Assembly: GCA_902514625.1 (NCBI GenBank)
Contig: CABXRK010000014.1
Coordinates: 1 to 43,174 of the forward strand
Direction: 5' to 3'
DNA length: 43,174 bases
DNA from: an uncultured Bacteroidota bacterium
Lineage (GTDB): Bacteria > Bacteroidota > Bacteroidia > Flavobacteriales > Flavobacteriaceae
The notes beneath the pieces were generated by a model. The model did no database searches. It was not told where the DNA came from and saw only the letters and a program-made list of their open reading frames with translations. Shown in pieces: positions 1-10,900 of this stretch. A program made the position numbers and the translations under genes. How positions within the stretch are numbered: the stretch's first letter is position 1; each line of letters begins with the position of its first letter.

Positions 1-1950
1 ACAGGAACAGTTGGTTCAATTAAACCTGGAGGAGTACTTTCTTATCAATGGTATAAATCTACTGATGGCGCATCCTGGTCTCCTATTGGTGTTGGTGGTA
101 TTTCTCAAACATATACTCCTACAGCAGGAATAGTTGTTAACACTTTTTATCAAAGAAGAACTGTGAGTACTCGTGGAGCTAGTGTTTGTGATGAGTCAAG
201 TAATACTCAATTAGTAGCTATTTCTGGTGGTCCGATTTCAAATATTGTGGCATTTCCAGGTGCTATTACAGAAACGAATACTATAACCACATGTCTTGGA
301 GAAACTATACAATTTAATGCTTCAGGGGGCATCACTTATGAATTTCTTGTTGGCGGAGTAACTGTTCGTGCACGTTCTGCTGTAAGCACTTATACTTCTA
401 GTGTTTTAATTTCTGGTAATAAGGTAACAGTTAATAGTTATAATGCTGCAGGATGTGCTGTAGAATCGGATCCTATTAATATTAGTATTGCAGCAGTTCC
501 ATCAACTCTTCTTAATTCTTCATTAGCAGATGATATTACTTTTTGTACCGGTGAAAGTGTACTTTTCACAGCTGAGTCAGATATTGCTGCTACTAATTTT
601 ACATTTGCTGTTAATGGTGTCCCTAAGCAGGGTCCCAGTCTAACATCTACATATACTACTAGTGCATTAAATAATACTGATATAGTTAGTGTCACGTATA
701 CAACTCCTTCAGGTTGTAGTGTTTCAAAGGCACTTACTATGGTTGAAAATATTATTACTACTGCTGGTACTATTAGCCCAACTGTTAGAATAACAATATG
801 TTCTGGAGATACTCCTCCTAAGCTTTCTAGTACTGCGTTACCGACAGTTTCGGGTGCAACATCTTATAGTTGGTATACTTCTACAGATACTATAAATTGG
901 CAGGCTATTGCTTCTACTGATAGTCCTTCTTATTCACCAGGATCTTTAGATCAGACATCTTATTTTAAAAGGCAAGTTAGAAGCACTCTTAATGCTAAAG
1001 TCTGTACTGCTGACAGTAATGTTGTTGAAGTTTTTGTTACTGCCCCAATTACTGGTCTGGGGGGAACCATTTCAAATAATAATGAAGTATTATGTAAGGG
1101 CGATATTCCAACTAATTTAACTCTTGTTGGGGGTGCAGTTGGTGCTCTTATAACTTATCAATGGCAAAATAAGGAAGAAGGTGGTGCATGGACTAATATA
1201 CCAGGAGCAACCTCACTAAATCTTACTTTTTCCGCTGGAGTTAGTGAAACATACAGATATAGAAGAAAAGCTTTTGCTGCTGGTTCCGCTTCTTGTGAAG
1301 CAATTAGTGATGAACATTTAGTAACCGTTAATTCTATTAATGCAGGAACATTGGATCCTAATCTTTCTGCTAGTTATTGTTATGGAAATACAGCTCCTTC
1401 AATTGTTAGTTCTCCTAGCGGTGGAAGCCCTTTGGATGCTACTGGAAATGGAACTATAACATATCAATGGCAACAATCATTAAACAATGCTGTTTGGACT
1501 GATATTGCTGGGGAAATATCAGTTTCGCTTAATCCTCCAGCATTAATACAAACTACATATTATAGAAGGAAAGCAATCAGCAGTCTTTTTGATCCATCTT
1601 CTGCTTCAATTAAGATTTGTGAAGGTCTTACAAATACAATTATGATTACAATATTACCAGAATTAAGTAATGGGAATTTGTTAGCCGATCAAGATATATG
1701 TTCAAATGATTTACCAGATTCTATTCAACTAGTTGGGGCACCATCAATTTCAACATCTATAACATATCAATGGCAGAGATCAACAGACAAAACAAATTGG
1801 ACTACTATAGCGGGTCAATCTGCAGCTGTTTTACCTTTTCCTGCTGCTGCGGCACATAATCCTACATTTCCACAAACTTATTATAGAGCGCAAATTGTTT
1901 ATACTGGAGCTCCTGATCCTGTTGAAGTAGAAAAAACTTCTGTAAGACTA
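1..1950 (+). repeat. Ig-like protein repeats with YQWQ core, about 100-residue period
   Basis: Within the adhesin, the core Y(Q/S)W(Q/Y) occurs at about 43, 865, 1156, 1462 and 1765. The last four are spaced 291, 306 and 303 bases apart. Each unit has a Cys-containing start (for example CSGDTPP, CKGDIP, CYGNTAP, CSNDLP), the YQW core, a downstream W..I.G segment and a YYRR-like strand. Between the first and second cores (about 280-760) lie two related units of a different type, with C.GE....A and VNG motifs and a GC near the end. The copies are diverged in sequence, so the duplications are old. Confidence 0.75.
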
Positions 1951-4900
1951 TCACTTCGAGTTCCTGCTGTAGCTCCATCATCAGGTGTAACATATACGAT
2001 ATCCATTAATAGTCAGGATTATACTTTTGCTACTACTGTTGCTAGTAGTACAATAGATCATATTGGAAAAGAGCTTGCAAGATTGGTCTCTGTAAATCCT
2101 ATAGTAAATGCTAGTTATGATTCTACCACTAAAATTGTTGCTATAATAGCCGGTGGAGGCGCCTATAATGTTGCTAGAACATCAGGAGTTCCTTCAATTG
2201 CTGTTAAGTCTGATAGTCCAAGTTCGATGTTAGATATGAAAATATTTGTTTCTGGTTTATCCTCTCTTGCGGTTAAAAATCCTGCAGAAGCTAGTTGTCA
2301 AACTTATTCTGATATTATTGAAATAAAAGTCACTCAAGGGCCTATTCTTAACCAAACCAGCGATCCTCCAGGAAATTTAGCTGGCGCTGGTTATCAGATA
2401 ATTTGTCCTAATTCAAGAATTAATACTATTACTTATGAATTTGGTGGAGCTGCTGATTTTGTAGTTATAGAAAGGTTAAGTACTACTTTGAATGTAACAT
2501 CAACATCTGGAGGTACTGTTACTAATGTGGGTGGAAGAATTTTTGTTTCTGGTGGTACTGATTTTCAAATTTCTGGAGATCCTACATTTTTGTCAGGAAG
2601 CGGAAATATAAATAATTTTTCTATTACTACCTCTTCAACTACAAATGTTTGTGATTCAATAACTACATCATATACAATAGAAGAGAATTGGGATGTTGTT
2701 GCTCCTAGGTATATTTCAAAAAATGCAGGAGGATTTAATTCAAACTTTGTTGTTATTGGAGAAGGTGTTAAAATGTATAATAATACAATGTGTAACAGTA
2801 CTACTGTTGTTTCACAAACTTTCAGTGTTTGTTACGGTTATGCTAGTAAGGCAGATGCAGAATTAGAGTTTGAATGGCAGTTTTCTCCACCTGGAGCTTT
2901 TGGATCAGTTAATTTTGTTCCTGGAACTGGATCAAGTAGACAGGCGACATATTATTTGTCTCCTGGGTGGACGGGAATAGCAAATATAATAGTAAGAGCT
3001 AAAGGCTGTAATAATCTTGAAGGTCCTGATTTAACGGTTCCTATTCATGTAGTTCCTTATACTACACCTGCTGTAGTTCAAGCAACAATTCTTGATACCC
3101 CTGTTGCGATTGAGCGATGGGACGGTTGTATGTATATTGGACCAGAACCTACTTGTCAAATAACACAAGATTGGATTGATGATCTTATTCCTGGAAATAG
3201 ACACGGACCAACAAGATATTTTTCTTCAACTTTAAATACTAATACTAATGATTACGAATCTGTTGAATATCAACTTGCAAGTTTTGCTCCTGATGCCAGT
3301 TCTACAGCCACTTTCCCGGGTGTAATAAATTCAACTACTGGAATAATGACTTGGAACGTTGGTTGGGTTGGATCTTTTAGAGTTCAATCAAGAGCAATTT
3401 CATGTAATGGCGCTCCAACCACTGTTTGGAATGGAGGTAAATTAGTAGATATAGCTCCGTTAGATAATCCAATTGATGGGATTCAATTTGATGCAGCATT
3501 TGGAGAACCAAGATGTCCTATTCCTGCAGCAGGGTTCACATCAAAATTAAAAACTACGCCAGATCCAACTCCTTATCTGATTGATTGGTTTATTGATAAT
3601 TCAACAGCTTTAACTCCTGGAAGTTATGTTGCAACTCCAGTTGCTGATGCTGATGGAACTTTTCCGCTTCTTTCTAATGCTGATAAAACAGTAACGTTAA
3701 ATTGGAATCCTGGTTTTGTTGGAGGGGAAGTTACCATATACGCTGAAACAAGGGATTTAGCTTCTGATTGTCCATCTCCTAAATTTAGCAGAGTAATATA
3801 TATCCCTACAGCTCCTACAGCTTTACTAACTTCTGGAGGTGGAACTAATTTTCAACAAGTTTGTCAAGGTAGTGCAATTAATACGATCACCTATGAAATT
3901 AGAGCTTCTAGGGGTTCTTTTGGTTTTACGCAAGGAGCAACATCTTCATTTGTTACTAGTGACCCTCAGGGTTTAACTATAAATGAAATTGCAACTGCTC
4001 AGATTTCTTCATATACTATTGAGCCAAATGCATTGCATGCGCTTAATGCAGGTGAAGTATGGAATGTTTTTATTAATGGTGTGGTTTCAACTTTTACAAC
4101 TACTGATGCTAATACTGATACTTTAGGGCAAGGGCTTGCGGATGCAATTAATTCTAATACAAAATTAACTTCTTCTGGTTTAAGATCTGCAAATACTCCA
4201 GCTGTAACAGCTTCATATGTTGCGGCAAGTGATCAATTAGTAATAACTGAAAACCCTTCCCATGCGGGCTATTCATTTGAAACTTATGTTAATTCTACTG
4301 ATGCTCAACCGGGAGTTACTTTTGGAACAGCAACTAGTACTCAGGCTATAAGAACTCTTGTTATTGGTGGTACGGTTACTGATAATGCAACTGCTACAAC
4401 TTATGATTATCTAATAATTCCAGCTGTTTCTAGTGGATGCGCAACAACATCTTTTGGAGGAAGTATTACTGTAAATTCAAAAAGTTTGATGTCTTTTACG
4501 ACTGGAACTAATTCTGTTACCATATGTGATAGGGCTGATTTCAATCCAGATATACTTACTATAAGAGCTAATGATGCCACAGGTTTTACAGTAACTGGAT
4601 TACCTGCGGGCTTATCAACCTCAGTTTCAGGAACGGGTCCCATTGAAATTACAGTTAAAGGAAAAGTTGATTTAGGGGTTGCCGTTACAAATGTTTACCC
4701 TGTCGATATTACCCCTACTGGGAATCCTGGTGGATGTGCTGCTGATACAGAAAGAGTTAATGTGATTGTTAATCCAGTTCCTGTAATTGCTGCAACCGAC
4801 CCTGCTGTAGTTACTCAATCAAGATGCGTTAGTAATGCAATTGAAACTATAGAATTTGAAGTAAATAATATTAATTATAATTTAACTACAACGGCTAGTT

Positions 4901-7900
4901 CTTTATTTCCACCTGGAGTTACTGGTCAATTAATTTCAAGACCTCAAGTAACTCAATTTCAAATTGGAGGAACAAGCACTGCGGCTTCAGACACGTTTAT
5001 TTTAAGAATTAATGCAGCTTCTTCTGTTGTTACAACAGTTTTAGTAGGAGCTATTTTAAATGTTGATGCTTTAGGGGCAAAGTTGGCTACTGATTTAACA
5101 TCGACATCTACTCCTAATTTTACTTTTACTTTTGATGCTGCTACTGATTTAATGTCAGTAACTGGACCTGTTGGGATACCTTTTTATGTTACAATATCTG
5201 AAACTTCCGCTACTGTTACTGTGACATCTCCAACAGTTGTAACAACCCCAGCTATTTACAGGATTTCAGGAACACCTTCAGCTGCTACTACTGAAACAAC
5301 ATCATTTATTTATATTTTAACTACTGATGGATTATCATGTAATGGAGCAACAACAGTAAGTGGTACAATTACGGTATCTCCTTTAGTTGGAGGTTCTCAT
5401 GAATCTACCTCAGGAGCTAGAAATCAGACTCTTTGCGATAATAACCCTATAACTCCTATAGTTTTTAATTTAACCCCTGGAGCTGTTGCTATAATTCCTA
5501 ATGGAGCTAATCCTGCCTGGTTAGATATTCAACTTAATGGAGCTAAAACAACAGCAACTGTTTCTACAATACCAGCTCTTCAAAATGTTGGAATTGATTT
5601 CGAGACATCTTACGCTTATAGCTTTACATTAATTGGAGGCCCATGTGGAGCTGATCCAACACCTTTAAGTGGGGTAATAACTCTTAAACCAAACCAAAAA
5701 ATTGTTGTTCGAGCTGCTGCAACAGAGGTTCAAAGTGTTTGTGTTGATGATCCAATGATTCCAATTGAATATGATTTTTATGGATCTGCTGCTTCTGCAG
5801 CTTTTACACCAACTCTTAATTTACCAGATGGGGTAAATGGAGAGTACACTCCAAGAAAACAGATAATGAATGTTAATTTAACCGGTCCTGTTACTGGAAA
5901 TGCAACAGAAACATATACAGTTTATATTGACGGTTCTCCTTTTTCATTTATCACTAGTACTGTTACTAGAACGTTAATTCAAATTGGTAATGGATTAGCT
6001 ACTGCAATAAGTGGTAATCCTGATGTATCTGCAACTTTCACAGCAGGAGCATCAAATACAATAGTTATTACCGCAAGTGTAGCTGGGACTTCTTTCAGTA
6101 CCACCATTTTACCTAGTTCTAATGCCATAACATTATCTCAACCAATTTTAAGAACTAGTCCTGGTTTATTTGTTATTTCTGGGACTCCAACTTCAGCAGC
6201 AACCAATACTAGTTATAATTATTTATTGGTGACTTCCGGATCTTCTTGTGCTGTTGATAGTGCAACAGGAACAATAACAGTAAAACCTAAATCGCTTTTA
6301 ACACTAAGTTCTTTAGCTACAACAACTAATCAAATTTTATGTGATGAAACTGAAATTGCCACTATTAGTTATACATTAAATGGTGGTGCTACCGGTTACA
6401 CAATAACAGGATTACCTAATAATATTCAGCATCGATTAGATAATTCTACAAATCCCCCTGTAGTTTTAATATATGGAACTCCTATTACTGGTGATGTTGC
6501 TGATAGAGTTTATGGATATACTTTAACAACTGATGCTAATCTTGGTAGTTGTAATGAAGATTCAAAAACAGGAAGTATTACTATTAAGCCTAGTGAAAAA
6601 TTAATTATTTCTCCGGCAAGTGGATCAGATAACCAAACAATATGTGAAGGCTCAAATTTAGATCCGATTATTTATGAAATGTATGGAGGTGTAACGGCCG
6701 TTAGTCCTGTTGGGCTCCCTATAGGTGTTTCTACTCTTAGTACATTCACCCAACAAATTTCTAGAATTACATTTGGAGGGACTAATACAAGTGGAATTTC
6801 TACTGAAACATTTAGAGTTTATTTAAACGGAATTGAATTTAAATATGAAACTAATCAAGCAAGAACTCCTGCACAGGTAGCTACAAGTTTAAATGCTCTT
6901 TTAGATGCTAGTCCTCTAGTTTCTTCCTCTATTGCTGGACAAATTATTACTTTAACTGGGACTACTTCAGGTACTGGATTTACTATTAATTCAACTACAA
7001 GTAGTAACACAAATGTAACGATTTCAGATCCAGTAATAGTTCAAGGAACAGGTAAGATTTCGATTTATGGACCCCCTGGACCATCTTCTGTTGCTACAGG
7101 CACGCAAGAAACTTACAACTATACTTTAAATACTAATGGAGCTGTATGTTCTCCAACATCAGTTACGGGAACGATAATTGTAACACCTAAATCTACAATT
7201 AGTATTGTCTCAACTCCTACTCAAATTCAAACAGTTTGTGATGATGTTAATATAACTGATATTAATTTTACTTATTCTGGTGCTGCACAAGGTGCTCAAA
7301 TTTCATGGAGTCCATCTTTACCAAGTGGAATTAGCTTTACTTTTAATAATGTGGCAAAAACGGCAAAAATTTCTGGTAAACCCGATAATCTTAACGTTCT
7401 TGTTCCTACTGATTATACTTATACAGTTTCTACAACAGGTAATCTATCAAATTGTTCGGAAGCTTCAATTACTGGTACAATTACTGTTAATCCAAATGAT
7501 ACAATAACATATGATGCTTCTTCAGGTTCTAGAAATCAAACAGTATGTTCAGGAGCTGAAATTAATGAAATTAGATATCAATTGGGTGGTGGAGCTACAG
7601 GTGCAACTGTATTAGGTTTGGTCTCAGGTTTAGGTTATAGTGTAAATGCTTCAAATGTGTTAATTATATCAGGGACCGTAGATCCTGTAGCAGCACCAAT
7701 AGTTAATCAAAGCTTTACAATTTCAACAATTGGCGGATGTACTCCAGATATTTCTGAGGTCACTGGAGATTTCAATGTCAATCCTGTTTCTGGTTTAACT
7801 CTTACTTCAGGAGATCCTGTACAAGGTTCAGGGTTATGTAATGATGGAACTCAAGAAATCACTCCTATTGTTTATACTTGGAGTGGAGGTGCACAAACTG

Positions 7901-10900
7901 TAAGTATCACATGGTCACCATTTGATCCTGAATTTGATAATCAGAGTTTTGGCGTTCCATCTAAAACATTCCAAATTGCCGGTTCTACAACTGCAAATAT
8001 TTCTGCTACTACAGTTTTCTCATATCAGGTTTCTACTGTGAATTTAAATAGTTGTACTCCTGAAATTACTCTTTCAGGTCAAATTGAAGTTAACCCTAAG
8101 CCTGAAATTAATAAAACTGCTATTGAAGCTTTAGTTACAGATGAAACTTGTTTTAATGCTTCTGATGGAACTATTATACTTCCATCTTCTTCGTCTGCTG
8201 ATTTTGCAAATTTTGTTACTGGTGGGCAAACTGCAGTTAAACAAATAGATCAAATCACATTTACTGGTACATCAACTGTAGGGGATAGTTTTCAAATTAA
8301 TTTAGGAACTAAATCTTATACGGAACTAGTTACCACTACTCCTACTTTTAATCAAATAATTACAGATTTAGTATTTAAAATAAATAATTCGCCAGCTCCT
8401 AATTTAAGTCCAGTTACTGCCTCTGCAGTAGCAGGAAATATAATTCAGTTAGAAGCTAATGTTGCTGGGACTCCTTTCACTCCTGTTGTTAATGTTACTA
8501 GTTCGGATGTTGTAACTTCTACAGTTGCAACTACGCAAAATAATAGGGTTACTAATTATAGTATCGCATGGACCAAATCAGGATTGGCTGAGGCGGTAAA
8601 CCCTTCAGCCCTTGCTTCTGGAACCTATGATTTAAAGGTTACTCTTAACGGTTGTGAGTCTGAAACAGTGTCCTTTACAATTAAAGGAGCTACTGAGTTA
8701 AAAATTAATGATCTTCAATTATGTGGTGGAGCAACAACTGGTGCAATTTTAGGTTCTGTATCTGGTGGAGATGGTGTTTATAATGTTTTCCTATATGATG
8801 AAAATGGAGCTCTTGTTGCTACCCATCCTGATACAGGAACAGCTACTTTTACTTTTACTAATCTGGCAATTGTAGGTAAATCTTATAGAATTTTATTTAG
8901 AGATAATACATGTTTGGATGCCTCAAAATGGGCTGAACGTGATAATATAAAACTTGGAACGGAGATTCAATATGATGCCGCTAAAGTATTAATTGCAAAG
9001 AGTTATTGTGCTACAGCAACAGCCTCAAATGGAAGTATTAAAACATTACAAACTATTGCAGGTGTTCCTGTTTCAGCTTTTAGTGGTGGCACTGGAACCT
9101 ATTCTTACGCTTGGTATAAAGATGGAATTTATCGTGGAAATGGTCCTAATTTGGATGATCTTGAAGTTGGAACTTATTCTTTAACTGTTTCAGATACTGT
9201 TCTTAATTGTTCTATAAATCAAGAATTTACAATTGAGGGATATGATGCTTTAAAATTAAATGTTTTAGCTTCATCTGGACCAAATTATGAAGCTGCTTCT
9301 GGAGTAGGTACTACAACAGATGGAATAATAACTCTTAATTGTGAGACTGGTTTTGATAATGGTGTAATTAATGTTGAAGCAACAGGAGGAAAAGGAACAA
9401 CATATACTTTTACTTGGACAAAACTCCCTGGTTTGACTGGTCCAGCAGTGACCGCTGTAGGAGCTTTATCTAGTGCAGAGAATTTGACAGCAGGCTTATA
9501 TCGCATTACTGTAAGAGATCAAGGCCCAGATGGTTTATTTTGTGAAGCCACCAGAAATATTTTGATAAAACAACCATCTTCTCCTTCGGTATCTTTTGAT
9601 AATAATAATTCAAGTTATCCAAAATGTCCTGAGGAACCTTTAATATTGAAATTTATAGTTACAAATGCAGAAGCTGGGTTTGATTATGACATAAAACTTA
9701 ATGGTCAAGATGGAATTGGAGATTATGTTGCAAGTAGTGCATCTTCTGGTACTATAACTGTTACTTATCCATATTCAGATTTAGAATCTGTTCTTAAACC
9801 TATAGCTACGATGTCTTTAATAGATGGTAATGGCTGTGAAACTGCAGATTTTGCGACTAATATAACTTGGGATATACCTGTAAAACCAGAGGTTATATCT
9901 ACACACACAGATACTGATTGCGAATCTGGAGTTTTAGGGTCTATTTCTTTTAATTCAGTTAATGATCTTCCTCTAAATTCAAGAGTTCAGATATCAAACG
10001 TTGCAAAAGCATACAGTTTTGATGGATCATGGGGTGATTTAACAGGTGCAGATTTAAAAGAAAGATCAATTAGCCTGGAAAAAAGTGGAGAATATACATG
10101 GACTATTTCTCTTTCAGGAAGTAGTTGTCTTTCGGCTTCTGGATCTGAAGAATTATTAGATAAAAATCCATCATTAACTTATAGTATATCAAAAACTCAG
10201 GATATTGGATGTGGAAATTCATTTGGAATTATTGAAGTTTCAAACATTCAAAATTTAATTCCACCATTAAGTATTAGATGGGAAGAACGTTTAAGAGTAG
10301 ATGTTATTAATTCAAATCCTAGAGGCCCTGACTCTGATGGAGATGGATATATTAATTTAGATGAAATTTTACAATCAACTGATCCTTATACTAATATAGC
10401 CACTCAGACAACTTTATTAAGTTCATTGGATACAGATGGAGATAATTTAACTGATGCATATGAAAACACATACTCGTTAACTGATCCAAATCTTGCCGAC
10501 ACTGATGGTGATGGCGTTAATGACAAAGATGATGGTTATCCTTTAGATGCTTTACAAAAAGATTTAATTGAATCAGTGGAAGATTGGTTTGAAGTTCCAA
10601 GTTTAAATGGGAATTTAATAGCTTCAGGATTAGAAGTTGGAACATATAGAGCAAGGATTAGTGATGCAAGAAATTACTCAAATCCGATATGTGGAGGAGA
10701 GAATGTTACTGGAGCGATTAGTATAAAAGAAAAAGGTCTGAGGATACTTAATTTTAAAACCGAAAAAACCAGTTCAGATTGTGTTGACCCTGCTAATGAA
10801 CTTCATGATATCGTATTTAATATCGAAAATAATTTAGGAAATAATGCTACTTTTGAATTATCTCTTACAGGACCAAATGGTTCTCCTGATCTTTCAGGAG

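Larger units (their letters stand above)
1987..8505 (+). repeat. Six dispersed copies of an inserted ~85-100 residue module
   Basis: Six copies of one module type are recognisable at about 1987-2232, 4000-4314, 4945-5235, 5860-6129, 6754-7020 and 8242-8505. The pattern is a strand with an (I/V)xxGT or similar start, a second strand with INGxxF-like residues, a T-rich turn, a helix-like I..xLAxxI(N) segment, an alternating V.AS... strand, an I.IT strand and a G..F.....SS end. Copies 2-5 sit in the long units of the super-repeat; copies 1 and 6 sit in other contexts. Function unknown. The range given spans all copies and is not continuous. Confidence 0.7.

Noticed and set aside
163-165. GTG at 163 as the start of the giant gene
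   Set aside because: The frame is open to base 1 and the preceding residues form part of an Ig-like unit with a YQWY core, so the true start is outside the window.
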